This document shows positions 1 through 27,545 of a DNA stretch of 64,000 nucleotides, piece by piece. Every line of letters begins with the position of its first letter. Positions within the stretch are counted from its first letter, which is position 1. The notes under the pieces are model-generated. The model was not told the origin of the DNA, did no database searches, and worked only from the letters and a program-made list of their open reading frames with translations. The DNA is from Doris montereyensis (Eukaryota; Mollusca; Gastropoda; Nudibranchia; Dorididae). The stretch lies in NCBI GenBank assembly GCA_037039925.1, contig JAXRKP010001083.1:37501-101500 (forward strand). Reading direction: 5' to 3'. Position numbers and translations under genes: made by a program.

Positions 1-704
1 CCGAAGAAACGTTAAATGACTCCTAGATTTAAGGATTCGCTTTGACCGTGAAAAGAAAGAAAATATTACCAAACGCTGTCTAAATGCAGCAATATTCCAA
101 ACAAACAATCAAAAATAAACAATAACAAACAAAAAAAACCAAAACCACACCCAAACCCAAACCATACCAAAACCAAAACAAACAAAAATTCACCAATCAA
201 ACAACTTAATTACGCAACAGCAACAACATCAACAAGCCAGATCATAGAAATAGTTCGCTACCCTCTTTCAGCTTCTCTCTCCTCTGACTTTCCTCCCTTC
301 TTTCCTATGTTTTATTTAATTTATAAAAACCCATATCCAGTTTTTCAAATTCGCCCAAGGTCGGTTGGTGGTTGAAACTGGAGTTGTCTTTGATCACTGA
401 AATCTTGATTGCTGTTCGTCTATCTCTTATTTACCTACCCGTACAAAGACTGGGACCATCCGTTGCACCTTACCAAAGATAAACGGTATCTGTTTCTTCC
501 TGTCATTGCTTGACATTGGTCCTGTCGTCTTATGTCTTGTTTCTTCTCCCCTCCCCCCGTGGTACTATAATGTAATCTGAAATGGTGTCCACCTTGTTGT
601 GTATTGTTTCTCTGAACTTTCAATTCACCTCATCTTGTATTTTACCCTTTCTCTTGCTCTTTTTTGTTGTTGGTGGGGGGGGGGGCTGTTGTTTATTTCT
701 CGGG

Positions 705-800
705 ACGCAATGGCACTATGGTTAACTCCTGAGGCATTCGATACTCGCGCTCTGCGTCGGTAGCCTAGGTTCAATTCTGTCATGCAGGCATGAAATGTTT
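705..800 (+). mobile_element. tRNA-derived SINE-like head
   Basis: The segment has tRNA-gene texture: a TGGCACTATGGTTAACTCC-like A-box region followed about 45 bases later by GGTTCAATTCTG, close to the B-box GGTTCAANTCC. Too degenerate to be a tRNA gene. Relationship to the other SINE-like copies here is unclear. Confidence 0.4.
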
Positions 801-2228
801 ACTTCGTAAACATGTATTTCAGGTCAAAACCACGCCTCTAATTTCGAGTAAGGAAAATCAGGCGCCAAAATGCGTGGAATTGAAATACAGCTGGAAGAAA
901 AAACCCAAAACAACAACCCTAAAAACCTCTCCCCTCTCCCCGAAGAGATCTTGCTTAGGCCTACGTTAGACGTATGTGAAGTATCACGTGATATAAACGC
1001 AGATCAAACACAAGATACAAGTGCAAACCGAAGCCCTGAGAGGACTCTATACGGTGGTTATGGGCAAGAAAACGCCAAGCTGTCCATTCCTTTAGGTTGG
1101 GTCCAATATTAAAAACTCAGAAGTGTCGAGAAATACTGTAATAGTAGCAGTAGTTTTTCACTACGCCCAATCATGTCTGTCTCTCTCCTATCTCTCACAA
1201 CGTTCTTATTCTTTATCGGCCCGTCTTTGAACGTTACTTTCAAATTAATACTTCATTGTCATATGGCCCCACTGTGAGACAACCCCTTTTCCTATCACAC
1301 AATTTGTAGGATGGTGAAAGTAGGTCATTTGTCTGTCGAATGTTCGGTTGTGGCTTACTCTTCCTCTCATTAGGTCAATCTCCCTATCTCTTTTTACTTG
1401 AGGTCTATGTTACATACATGTCTTTCTCTTACGTGTAAATTGATGCTGAGGTCGCCTAATAACCCGGGTCATTTCACTTCTTCGATCAATCAGCCATTGG
1501 TGTGATTAAAATGATTGCTCAAGCCACATGTCCGTGTTCATTACGAAGGCCATTAATTATCAATGAAGAGTTCTTGCGAGTTGATTGTTTATTCTTCTTT
1601 TCAATGTTTGGGCTGATGATTTACAGTGAAGTTTTAGAATTTACGTTGCTGATTGAAATTGCAATCTTGCGATGTGCGTCAATTTGTTTCACTCTCTTGT
1701 CGCATAATTTTACTGGCGACGCTGTACCCTTTTCATTATTCTCCTCTGTCATGAAACATAGATGTTCACGTTTCCTGTTTTCAAAATGATTGATTTATCC
1801 TTGTATGATTGATTGACAAAGATAGACAGTCTTGGTCTTTTTCCAACTGTCTCGCCATTCTGTCGTCAGGTTATGTATATTGTATTTACATACATACCAT
1901 CCATAGAATATTATGTATGCATTAGCTGCAGTGGTTAAGGCGGGGAGGGGGGGGAGGGCGCCTCCTGGAGTGATTTGTTTTGCTTTTGAGTTAGGCTTTG
2001 CTCATGAATAAATGGAAGTGCGTTGTAATGTCTCTTTCTCCTGTGCTTTCATCATCACCTCCACGAAGAACATTTTATTTGTGCGCGTGACTGCCCTCAT
2101 TGAAGATCAATAACGTATAGGTTTAGTTGTAGTGCACAGCATGGACGTTTACCATACAAATACATATCATATTCACACATACGATGTATACAACGTATAC
2201 AGACAGACACACAGCCATGCTCTCTTTC

Positions 2229-2490
<262 letters not shown>

Positions 2491-3289
2491 CACACACGCA
2501 CACACACAAACACACATGCTACGTACACTTACACACGTAATTGCACGCTGACACACTTATGGATGCATACACCTGTTCCATGTAAACACGCGCCTCTATA
2601 AAAGAAAATATAAGTATCGATTACGCACTTTGTGCATACGACATGTCATATAATGAAAGATTTGCCAAGTCATCGTTTGCTCACCTATGAACCCAACGAT
2701 ATTGACATGCGCGTATTCCATTTGCGGACACACAGACTCTCATGTTTCATATTTCATGACACAACAAAAACAAAACAAATCGAAATGTAAAGAATTAACA
2801 AGAGATCTCAAAAAACCTTTACAAAGCACAAACACAACAGCAAAATAGAAACAAAGAAAAAGAAAATAGAAACAAAAAAACCCAAAACCAAACCAAAACT
2901 TTAAGGAATCGCCAGGAGTATCAATAACATCTTTGTTTGCTTTCATGGCGATAGTATTGTCTATCATAGGTGTGTTGTGATAACATGAACCCTTTAGGAA
3001 CAGCTTGTTGAGATTACCAGTTGCATTGAAAACGACTGAGTGAGGGTCATGCTCTATGTAATTCAGTTTGCATATAAACTGTGGGGATCCATTTTAATGG
3101 TACATGTTCACGCTCATCCCTTTCATAACAAAATACGTTGTACTTTTCTAGTTCAATATTAATGTTCTGGTATACTTAATACTTGATTTAAACTATGGAC
3201 GTTGATGTATATCAAAGATTTTAGCCTGTGTTCGTTGGGCCATTGTTGCTGTTATTGTCGTTAATATCGTTGTTATTATTCTTGATATC

Positions 3290-3652
3290 CTTCTTCTTCT
3301 TCTTTTTCTTCTATCCTTCTTCTTCTTCTTTTTCTTCTTCTTCTTCTTCTTCTTCTTCTTCTTCTTCTTCTTCTTCTTCTTCTTCTTCTTCTTCTTCTTC
3401 TTCTTCTTCTTCTTCTTCTTCTTCTTCTTCTTCTTCTTCTTCTTCTTCTTCTTCTTCTTCTTCTTCTTCTTCTTCTTCTTCTTCTTCTTCTTCTTCTTCT
3501 TCTTCTTCTTCTTCTTCTTCTTCTTCTTCTTCTTCTTCTTCTTCTCTTCTTCTTCTTCTTCTTCTTCTTCTTCTTCTTCTTCTTCCTTCTTCTTCTTCTT
3601 CTTCCTCTTCTTCCTTTTCTTTCTTCTTCTTCCTCTTCGTCTTCTTCTTGTC
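3290..3652. repeat. (CTT)n microsatellite
   Basis: About 350 bases of CTT/TTC repeats with few interruptions, pyrimidine on the RASSF sense strand. Open frames through it (poly-Ser, poly-Lys) are artefacts. Confidence 0.97.
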
Positions 3653-3897
3653 GTTGTTGTTGTTGTTATATTATTATTATTTTTAATTATTATCATTATT
3701 ATGGTCACTATTATAATTCTTGTTTTATTATTAGTACTATTAGCATTACTCTTATTCTCATCGTTGTCGTCATCATACTCATCATAATTTTCACCATCAT
3801 AAACATCGTTATAAATAGTTGATAATTATTTTCACTGTTATTATCATTATGCATTATTTCGATCATAGCATAACATTGACCATCAGTAGCTCAAAGC

Positions 3898-3922
3898 ATA
3901 CGCACACACACACACACACACA
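3898..3922. repeat. (CA)n tract
   Basis: Short CA dinucleotide run upstream of RASSF exon 1. Confidence 0.8.
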
Positions 3923-4172
3923 TGCACACATAAGACACTCATGTATACACATAACCTCGGTCATGAGTTCAAATTGCGATGCTCTTTTATTTGAAAGAAA
4001 GGAAGACGAGGAAAATGACGTTCACAGCTGTGTCACAGTGTGTTAAATATTCATGGACGTGCCGTATTTTCTTGACAGATCCGATCGATTTTGACAAGAG
4101 TGGCTGACCGGCCCATTTTTTAAAGAAAGGCTTGCTTCACATCAAACTTGAGTTAATGATTTGGGTGGCACA

Positions 4173-18160
<13,988 letters not shown>

Positions 18161-19480
18161 TGCCTTTGTTCATTGTTTGTTATTCTTCAGGCACCAATTT
18201 TAATTTCTATATCCAGCATCCCAACCTGTGCATTAAACCTTGATATGCATTCGTGTGCTTTAGTTATTTTTTTCTCCAAAATTCCATGTAGATAGAGATC
18301 CTCAACATTGACGGAAGGTGACATTGTGAATATTTTGATGTTCATGGTGTGTTTTTTTATTTAACAACTAGTGTAATCACTCAATTTTACTGTGGATCTT
18401 TATGTTTTGTTTGTTAATGGTATGTTTTTGGTGTCATTTCTTTTGTTGTTTTGTTAAATGCACTTTGGGAATACACAGAGAAATTCAATTTCCTCGTGTT
18501 GTTGCTGGTATTTCCGTTCAGCAATGTGATAAAGAATGAGTGAAGATTAAGATTAAGAAGGTAGCTATTAAAATTGTCACTCATAACTGCCTTAAAATTC
18601 TGCCTTTTTATTAGAATTGATTGGGCCTGTGGAAAGAAGGATATGTTGATTTTGGTTTGCTTTGTTTTCTTCAGCTTAACAAGGGCATTCAGTACATATA
18701 GAGCAGTGTCATGGCCATATGGATAGTGCTTTGAGTTTGCAATCATGATTACTATTGTTCATAAGCTTGCACTGGCAAAATGTTCATTGAATATATACCT
18801 TTCCTTTAGCATGTGACATTGCGCTTAGGTTAGCTTTCTTTCTGCTGATTAAGTGTGACGGTGTACATGGCTATAGACGGAGAAGGATTATACACATGTG
18901 TTTGTATGATACATCTGACAAACATTGCTGCTGTATCTACGTTGGTAAGTACCTTGTTGTATGTTATGGATTGCTGGAAGTTAAATGATTTAAAGCCAGT
19001 GAGCCTATATTTTAGTGAAGATGCTGTTTATTAATTTATCTTTGTCCGTTTCTTTTCTTTTTTTTTTCACTGGGAAACAATGCTACAAAGATGTGAAGTT
19101 TATTTTTACACAAATGACATATTTTGATAATCCTTGTCAATGAAATGTTTGTTTTTATATAATATATAGATCTATGTCTTCTTTCTTTTTGGTACATTTT
19201 CCTGGTTTGTTTTCTCTCTTACTTTCCTTGTCTTTTGTGTCATGCAAATTGCAATTATTTTATTATCTTGAGCTTTCTTTATGTCAATGCACCTTGTAAT
19301 AGAAGATTTCCATTGTGGGCACCCAAGAATCTAAGGTAAATGACATTAAAGTTGGGTTTTTTTGTCACTAGGGATGTTGACTTTCAGAAATCTGATAGGA
19401 AGATTTCCCTAAGGAAAGGACCAAGACTGAAATATTTTGTTGTCAGAACAAAATGTATCCTAAACTTATATCTCATGGTG

Positions 19481-19560
19481 GTGTTGGTGGCCGAGCGGTT
19501 GGGCTGCCAGACTGGGGATCATGAGGTCCCGGATCCATGTCTTTGTTTAAACATAGTCGC
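19481..19560 (+). mobile_element. tRNA-derived SINE head (family C)
   Basis: GGTGTTGGTGGCCGAGCGGT followed by TGGGCTGCCAGACTGGGGAT matches the start of the longer copy at 23941. It has a Leu/Ser-tRNA-like A-box (TGGCCGAGCGGTTGGGC). The B-box part is diverged and the body is lost. Confidence 0.65.
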
Positions 19561-19797
19561 TTCCATAAAATCTACATGATTTTTCCTGCACACAGAGTGA
19601 GAATTAAATTTTTTTACTCTTCTCAAATGAATACATTCTCCTTCATCTAAATTTCTTGACACTCCTTTTTCGAAGAGTTCATGATCAGATAGAAAAAGAG
19701 AATGGCTTGTTGTCAGGTTTATTAAATATTAAATGACAAAAGTTATGCAATGACGCTTCTCTTCTGAACACATATTTCTTTTCTTTTCTTTTGTTTG

Positions 19798-19803
19798 AAT
19801 AAA
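19798..19803 (+). terminator. Candidate RASSF polyadenylation signal AATAAA
   Basis: This is one of the AATAAA hexamers downstream of the RASSF stop; another lies at 20156-20161. The first would give a 3' UTR of about 1.6 kb, the second about 2.0 kb. No cleavage-site evidence is visible, so the choice is open. Confidence 0.3.
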
Positions 19804-19834
19804 CCCAGTGTTTAAAAAAAAAAATATTTTTTTT

Positions 19835-19866
<32 letters not shown>

Positions 19867-21696
19867 TTAATTATTTGGCAGTATTTAAAGCCAGCTTAAG
19901 AAAAAAATCTGTGGAGATGGAATGAAATTTTTTTCAAAAAGATTCTTTCACATGATTTAGATAATAAATTGTAAATGTTCATTGTAAACAATGTCCAGGT
20001 TGATGATGAAATTTTGATTTAACAAAGGCTTTATTCTGACAAAACGTTTTTTTAAAAGTCGACCATTCCAGCTTTGACAATCTTTATACATAAGTATGTA
20101 GATATATTGTATAATGACAGCTCTTCCCACCCACATATTTATTTCTTATTATTGAAATAAAACACTTTAATGTTAGTATGGGTTATCTATTTTACCTTGG
20201 AATTCAGTACAGTTAGTTATAATTAATGCTTTAGTGGTTGTGCATTTCTCTGTTACAATAGAGAAAGTCAAGACGCTTCACTTCTTCCAAGAGACCTTGC
20301 TGTGTATTTGCTCTAAAACTACAACATAATTTTGCTCATGTATACCGGTACTTGTAAAACAAGTTAAATGCTCATGTGAAAAGGTCATTGAAAAGAATGC
20401 TATGTGGGCATGAGATGGAGAGGGCTTTTTTCCCACATTACTTTGCAATAGATCGAATTTCAGCTCAAATGACATGTCTTCTATTATGTTATTATATTTA
20501 TACTGATAAAGTACATGAGGGCATATTTGTTTTATGATTTTATGGTATTTTTAAAATGTTCCTTTTCTCTATGAAATTATTGGCTTATATTTTATAAATG
20601 ACCAAGTGATTTTTAAAAGAGAGATCTTGATTCTAGTAAAACTTTCATTTCATTATATTTTTGATTTTTCTAAATGGTTACTTTTGAATTGCTCGCAATT
20701 TTCATGTATTGAAAAAAATGTTACGAAGAACGTGTACTGATAACAAGCAGGTGGGCATTGAGAAAGTCCCCAAATCCCTCTGAATGATAACTTGTTGTCT
20801 AATATATTGCATTATGGAATGAAATTTGAGGGAAATCTTTCTTTCCTGTATGTGTACCAAAGTTCATGGCATATTCATTTATTTCTTGTGGAATATAAAT
20901 ATTTCATGTAGAGGATAAATGTACACACAACAGAACACAGTATTTCAGCAAAAATTGTTTTTAAGTTTAATTGAAGATGATGAAAGTGAAAAAAATTCCT
21001 TGTGACTTTCAAGAAAGTCTTTAAAGCAAAGTGTTATCTTAAGGTTGCTAACTGGTCTCTGGTTCCATAACTTGATTTGCTTGTGGAGCTTTTTTCATTT
21101 GTTGGCACAGTACAATGCATTACGAGGTCCACACTTTAGCCTATCTTGGGATAGGGCATACGTTATCTTGAAGCTTTCAACTTTCAAACTCTATGTCTAC
21201 GTGGTAATTTTGTTTACCTATTTTTTTAGTAATCTGCCTAGTCATCTTTTGCAATGCATTGTTCACGAAGAGCCAATCAGATCTTGTCATGTTGCCATAC
21301 GATCTCATTTCTTAATCTTAATTGGCCTGGTGAATGCATGAGCTGTTTGTTTGTCTGTTACAGTACTATAATTAATAGTTTTCTATATACTTATATATTT
21401 GTCATGTGGGATGTGCCAGTGAGTTTCCCGAAGCAATGTCTCACTCCCATTGTTTGATAGATGCTTCTCTGAAGTTCTGCTGGTTCAGCCCAGGGCTCGC
21501 ATGCTTATCAATATCATACGCTAGAACTAGAACAAGTTCATGCAGGAGATAAAACTCTATGAGTGTGCGATTAGTGTTACACTGAAGCTATCATCTTTTT
21601 ATGTGGGCTACATCTATACCTTGTTATGTTGTTGACGCCTTTGTTGTCTTTGCAGCTTTTGCCAGTATCAGTCTTGGTTCCATCTTATCTCGTGAA

Positions 21697-21835
21697 TGGG
21701 CGGGCAGTATGCGGGTGCTGTTGGTAGGTAGATCTTACTTCTTTCCTTTTCCTCTGTCACTTATCTGTTATCTTGCCGTTATCTGTTAATTCACCCTGAG
21801 ATCACCACAATGGTGGATGGGTCAAATTTTAATTT
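21697..21835 (+). repeat. Dispersed repeat family A, copy 5
   Basis: GCGGGTGCTGTTGGTAGGTA, pyrimidine stretch, then AATTCACCCTGAGATCACCA and GGTGGATGGGTCAAATTTTA. Confidence 0.75.
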
Positions 21836-21847
21836 AAGGAAACCTCA

Positions 21848-21975
21848 TAAATGGTTTGACGCTACTGATAGGTCATACTTGTTTCATCTTGCTATTTTCT
21901 TGTTCACCCTGAGATTATCGTATAATAATATGAGTACATGGTGGATGGGGTCAATTTCAATGAAACAAACAGCTT
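21848..21975 (+). repeat. Dispersed repeat family A, copy 6
   Basis: Shortened copy directly after copy 5, with GATAGGTCATACTTGTTTC, TTCACCCTGAGATTATC and GGTGGATGGGGTCAATTTCA. A second pair arranged in tandem, like copies 2 and 3. Confidence 0.65.
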
Positions 21976-22144
21976 TCATGAAAGGGCCCATGTCTTTTAA
22001 ATAGCTGTAGTGTTTTTTGTTGTCCTTTGATTAGTTTGACCTAGATCCTGAAAAGATTCTTGTTTGTCAGGAATTTAGTTGAAGATTTTTTGTAGTGGTT
22101 TTTATTGATCTTCTCCACTTGCGTTCACTGTTCTAAGTTTTTTT

Positions 22145-22200
22145 CTTTCTTTCTTTATTAGTTCTCATTCTACCTTCCGGTATATGAGTTTTAAATCTTT
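22145..22200 (-). mobile_element. LINE 3'-end remnant
   Basis: Only the last about 50 bases match: the (CTTT)n tail followed by CTCATTCTACCTTCCGGT, the same terminus as the copies at 24199 and 34893. A severely 5'-truncated insertion. Confidence 0.65.
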
Positions 22201-23149
22201 TTGTTGGGTTTTTTGTTTTTCAGATCAATCTTGTTGCTGGAAATTTTTGTGTCTGCTATTCACTGCTAGTAAATTCTTAAAGAAACTTATTTATATTAAT
22301 TTTCATTAATTTATTGCCTTCAACTATTCACTCCATTTTAGATAGTAGTAGTAAGCAATTTTCCTTTTATGAGCTGAAGATTATGTAGATAGATAATGTA
22401 AAAATGTAGAAACATGCAAAATCTTAAATGACGACTACACTTTCATCTATATCTCATACTCATACATGAATTTAATACTACATACATGAGCAATACTTTG
22501 TACTTTTGATGGGCTTTATGTTGGCAGCTCGGTTGATTTTTTTAATTATTTGTATCGTTATTGTGGGTATCCATTTAAATTTTGATAGAAGGATGTGGTG
22601 AAATTACTACTGTCCATGTAGTAAGCTCTTAGTCACAACAAATCAAATTGTTGATTTGTTTTCTGTAAATGTGAGAAAATGATTATTATTTGCAGTTTCG
22701 GGAAAGATATTTTGTGATTTTTCTGTATGAAGCATCTCTTATTTTTGAAGGTTTGGCATTGATTGATGTGATTGAGTGAGGTTTATTTGCTGCTGTTCAT
22801 GATTGTCTATACTACATGCAAATTTTTAACAAAGAGAGTGCTATGACTTTCCTTGTTGTCCTCTATTTATAGTATTTTCCTGTACAGCACCAAAGTTATA
22901 TATACATATACTCATAAACATATTGAAGTGTGGTCATACTATATCCCTTTAATTGACATGTTTACTTTGTTAGTGAAATCATATTTCTCATATTCTGCAC
23001 TATCCGCATCACTCTTTCTTAATACTACATGTATTAATAATAAACATAAATGTAAATTAGATTGTTGCAGAACCGTACACATTTGTGATAGATTTCTCTT
23101 TTCATCTCTTAAACTTGAAGCACAAGCACACATACACATCCACAAAGAC

Positions 23150-23268
23150 AGGGTTGCTGGCGAGTGCTTGCTGGTAGGTCCTACTTCTTTCCTTTTACTC
23201 TTCTTCTTTTTCATCTTGCTGTTTCCTCTTAATTCACCCTGAGATCACCACATTGGTGGACGCCTACA
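23150..23268 (+). repeat. Dispersed repeat family A, copy 7
   Basis: GGTAGGTCCTACTTCTTTCC, TTTTCATCTTGCTGTTTCC, TTAATTCACCCTGAGATCAC and TGGTGGACG. Clear match to copies 2 and 5. Confidence 0.75.
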
Positions 23269-23940
23269 CTTAAATAGTATTCTTTATGTGTATGTATGTG
23301 ATTTGTGAACAGTCAACTCACAGAAAAAGATATGAAAAAATACACACAAAAATATTCATGTATTGTTTGTGGGGCAGAATGCAGTGTTTTTGATGTCCCA
23401 AACTTGTGTACAAATACCTGAAAGTATCTTCCCTTGCATGCTATAAATGTATCATTGAATAAAATTTGAATTTTAAAAATTGATTTCATTCTTAATTTGG
23501 CTTTTGTTTTCCTCTTTAATGTTCTGTTATTAACTTATTAGTAATATTAGTATTAGTGTTATTAAGGGCTCATGTTACTTATCTATAATGTAAGTCAAGT
23601 GGATGAAGTGTTTAGAAAGGTCATGGCAACTATTTCTTCTATTATTGCTTTATATAGTTAGCATCGTGTTTAACAGAACACTATTATTAAGTCTTTTTAA
23701 TGCTGAATTTGTTTTTAAAATAGGGACATATATGTACTTTTGTATGTCACTTTTTGTATTTGATGACAACTCAAGGTTAATAGGCTAAAAACAAACCTAA
23801 AAAATTCCCGTTCTTGAGATTGCCTAATATCAGGTACAATTTTAAGGCCCTTCGCATCTATGATGTAATCTTTATTACCCAACTTTTAAAATCTGCAATA
23901 TTATACATTTGTTTATGTCCAAGCCTTTAAAAAACAATCT

Positions 23941-24190
23941 GGTGTTGGTGGCTGAGTAGTCAGGCTGCCAGACTGGGGATTATGTGATTGTGGTTTGAAT
24001 CCTAGCAAAGCTAGGCCCGATATGTTCCTTGGGAATGGGAATGACACTTAACGCACATTCTCACCTCTTGACCTTGGAGCAAGTGGGTATAAGCACTAGC
24101 TTGGCAGTAAAAACCTGTCAGACTAGTGTCCTGTCATGAGGTGAATATTATCATCTGTTCAGCTTCACACTATAGAAACTGGGATAAGCT
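23941..24190 (+). mobile_element. tRNA-derived SINE, near full length (family C)
   Basis: Starts GGTGTTGGTGGCTGAGTAGT (A-box like) and has GTGGTTTGAATCCTAGC (close to the B-box) 40-60 bases on. An unrelated body of about 170 bases follows, with CTGTCAGACTAGTGTCCTGTC and AGCTTCACACTATAGAAAC near the end. The 3' end abuts the LINE tail in opposite orientation. Body fragments recur at 44818-44962 and 48369-48480. Confidence 0.75.
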
Positions 24191-27100
24191 CCAGCTCTTT
24201 CTTTCTTTCTTTATCAGCTCCCATTCTACCTTCCGGTGTATGGGTTTTAGATGCCCAAAATGATCTTTCTCCAGGCTGCCCTGTCCTGACAGTTTCTGTT
24301 TCCTTCCGTGAAAGTTAAATTTCTTTGCGTTAATGCCTCTTTTATATCTTCTTCCCACTTTCTCCGAGGTCTGCCTTTTGGTCTTTTACCTTGAATTTTA
24401 GCGTTGTATACTGATTTTGCTATTCTATTGTCATTCATTCTGTTAACATGCCCAAACCATCTCAGTTGATTCATTTCTATCTTAGTTTTTATGCTATCTG
24501 CTTTGGTTTGATCTCTTATTGTTGTGTTTCTGATTTTGTCTCTTTTAGTTTTAGTTTTCCCTACTACTACTCTTCTTAGATATTTCATTTCGGCTGCTTG
24601 CACGCTACTGTATTCCCTACTGTCTAAGGTCCAGGTTTCACTGCCATAGAGGAGAGTAGGACAATAAACTGTGTTGTATACTGCCATTTTGGTTTTTGTT
24701 GACAATTCTTGTTTACCTACAAATGCCTTTCCTAGATGATTATATATTGCACTTGCCTTTTGGATTCTCTGGCTATTTCTTCTCTTAGTTTTCCCTCTGA
24801 GTTGATCATTACTCCTAGGTAATTGTAGCTTTGAACTTGTTCTAAATTCTCCCTGCCTAATTCAAGATTTTGTGTTTTAGCTTCCCTAGTTACTAGCATT
24901 GTTTTGGTTTTCTTTGCATTTACTCTCATTCCTCTTTTATTTAATTCATTATTCATTATGTTGATATTCGACTGGAGGTCCCTTTCTGATTTTCCAAACA
25001 GAAGTAAATCAGCAGCAAATGAAAGCATTGATACATTTACTGGTTTGAGCTTCCACATACCTACATTCATTTTCTTCATGTTTGAGGATGCCTTTGCGAC
25101 TGAATCCATAAATATGATAAACATAAGAGGACTTAGGATACAACCCTGTCTTACTCCTATATCTACATCAAATTCCTCAGATACATTTCCAGCTACTCTC
25201 ACTGCACATGTTGGTTTATTGTAAAAAAAAAATGAATGGCTTCTATTAAATTTTGCTCTACATTATGTTCTTTTAAGGAATGCCATAGTTCGTCCCTCCT
25301 CACACTCACAGTGTCAAATGCCTTTTCTAAGTCAATAAAACACAGGTGCAAGTCAATGTTTCTCTCAAGGAATTTTTCTATTATTTGTCTAATTGTAAAT
25401 ATGTGATCGTGTACACTTCTTCCTGGTCTAAATACACTCTGGTGTTCTTCAATCTGATCCTCTACTCTTTTCCTTAGTCTCATTTCCAGAATCTTGGCAT
25501 ACACTTTTCCTGGTACGCTAAGTAGTGATATCCCTCTATAGTTTGAGCATTCCATGGTTGATCCTTTCTTATGTATTGGTACTACCATTCCTTTTTCTAG
25601 TCGTCTGGCACCTGTTTGGACTTCCATGCTTGTTGACATATTGCATATAGTAGTTTGTCTGCCTCTCTCCCTTGGTTTTTAATCATTTCTGGATAAACTT
25701 GATCTGCTCCTGGGGCTTTTCCTTATTTCACTTTTCTTATAGCTGTTTGAAGTTCTTCCATTGAGATATCTACATCTTCAGCTGTCTCATCTCCATTACT
25801 TGTTACTCTTAATCTTAATAATTGATCTGTATTCCTCGTTTCATATGTTCTGGAGGGATTATGTAATTGTTGAAAATACTTTCTCCACGTTTTCCATGAT
25901 TTCGCTGTCTCCTTTCATTATTTCTCCTTTGGCGTTCTTAATTTGTCGTATTGGGCATGTTTTGGTCTTTCTCATGCTCTTCATTGCTCCACAGAACAGC
26001 TTTTGATTTCCTTGATAGCTTTCTTGAAGTCTTTGTCCAAACTCTTCCCACTGTTCCTGTTTTGCTTTCCTAACTTCCTCTTTGGCGATAGTTCTTTTAC
26101 TCATGTAATCTATCCTATCCTCTGATCTCTTTGTTTGCAAATATTTCTTCCAGGCATCTTTCTTTTCTTTGATCTTAGTCTTGACATTCTCATTCCACCA
26201 TGCTATCCTTTTCCCATCTCCTTTAATTTGTTTCCTACCACAGACCTCTTCAGTACAACTGAGGAGTGTTTCTTTAAATATTTACCACTTTTTTTCTATT
26301 GTGCTTTCCTTCATATCCATCTGCCTTTCACTGATAGATCGTTTTATTCTGGATTGGTACATCTGTTTTATTATTGGTTTATTTAGTTCTTCTATTTTGA
26401 GTTTAGTAGCTTTTCTTCTCTTTCCTTTTCTGCTTGTTTTCTTCAGTTTATAATCTCATTTTGGCTATCACTGGGTGATGATCACTAAACATTTCAGCTC
26501 CTCTGTTTACTCTAGCATCCATTGTACTGTAAAAAAGGAGCTGCTAACTATTATGTAGTCTATGATTGATTTTTCACATCTGTCTTCATTTACTCTTGTA
26601 TATTTGTGGATATCTTCATGAGGAAAAATGTGTTAGCTATTTTCATGTTATTCTTTAGGCAAAAATGTATTATTAGTCTCTCCCCATTTGGGGAAGTTGT
26701 TGTCTCTCCTTCTTTACCTATTACTCCTCCTGGTGTTCCTACTCTAGCGTTTAAATCTCCCAAAACCATTAATTCCCATTTGGGTTTGAGATTCTCTGCA
26801 GCTATTTGTAAATCTTTTTCAAAGATATCTTTTTCTTCTTTGGGGGCATCTTCGTTTGGTCCATAAGCTATTAATAATTTAATTTCTCTTCCTTTTGGTT
26901 TAATATTTACCTCTAATAGTAATAGCTGTGGGCTTACAAATTTCCAACTTTCTAGTAGCATTTCTTGCCTTTTATGCATTAGGAGGCCTACTCCTGCTCT
27001 AGCTCTATCTTTGACATCTACTCCTGAGAAGATTAAAGTATGATTTGGTCCTACATTTTCTATTCCTTGTCCTTTTTTCTTTGTTTCTGTAATAGCCAAA

Positions 27101-27230
27101 ATATCTACTTTGAATTTTTCCATTTCTTCAGCTAATTCTAACTCCTTTCCATTAATTGCCCTAACATTCCATGTTAAAAAAATCAGTCCGTGTTCTTTTC
27201 CAGAGTCGTCTTCGAAAGTTCAAGCCGGGC
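24191..27230 (-). mobile_element. Non-LTR retrotransposon (LINE), APE endonuclease plus reverse transcriptase, inactive
   Basis: Endonuclease signatures: FLTWNVRAINGKE, ITETKKKG, GLLMHKR, LGDLNARVG and SDHHPV. Reverse transcriptase signatures: VPIHKKGSTMECSNYRGISL, CFIDLEKAFDTV and VRQGCILSPLMF. At the catalytic box the sequence is SFAADLLLF where active elements have FADD, so the first catalytic Asp is Ala. The C-terminal part has WFGHVNRM and RPKGRPRRKWE, common in RTE/CR1-like elements. The reading frame is broken by several shifts near 26590, 25650, 25200 and 24720. The 3' end is a (GAAA)n tail against the SINE at 24190. The exact clade is not settled by eye. Confidence 0.9.
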
Positions 27231-27341
27231 ATATCATTGTATGTATTACTTTGAATCAGGTTGTTTTGGATAAGTAGAGGATTAGCCCACTGTACCCTAG
27301 GTAGATGGTGGGGCTGCAACCTTGAGGCCCCTTACCAGGCC

Positions 27342-27545
27342 TTGTTATTTTCTGTCAGGGTTAACTCCCGTAGCCTTTAGTCATTCGAGACCAGCCTGCA
27401 AGGCAGCAGGTTTTTATTTTCTGTCAGTGTTAACTCCATTAGCCTATGGTCAGTCAAGACCGACCTGCAAGGCAGCGGGTTGTTTTCTTTCAGGGTTAAC
27501 TCCCTTAGCCTTTGGTCAGCCAAGACCTGCCTGCAAGGCAGCAGG
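27342..27545. repeat. Three tandem units of 66-69 bp at the LINE 5' side
   Basis: Each unit has TTTTCTGTCAGGGTTAACTC, then TAGCC, GGTCAG, AAGACC and CCTGCAAGGCAGC. Unit starts are 69 and 66 bases apart. Probably part of the LINE 5' UTR, since it sits just upstream of the endonuclease frame. Confidence 0.85.

Larger units (their letters stand above)
18161..23940. other. RASSF 3' flank and intergenic region
   Basis: No coding sequence recognised. Contains probable RASSF 3' UTR, AT-rich DNA with (TA)n at 19840-19860, SINE-like head 19481-19560, family A repeats at 21.7-22.0 and 23.15 kb, and a LINE 3' tail at 22145-22200. Confidence 0.6.

Noticed and set aside
3193..3708. 171-codon poly-Lys/Glu and 152-codon poly-Ser frames
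   Set aside because: Produced by the (CTT)n array.
24247..25639. Host gene of the craniofacial-development-protein type, a common mis-annotation
   Set aside because: The reverse transcriptase and endonuclease motifs and the shared 3' tails identify a LINE.
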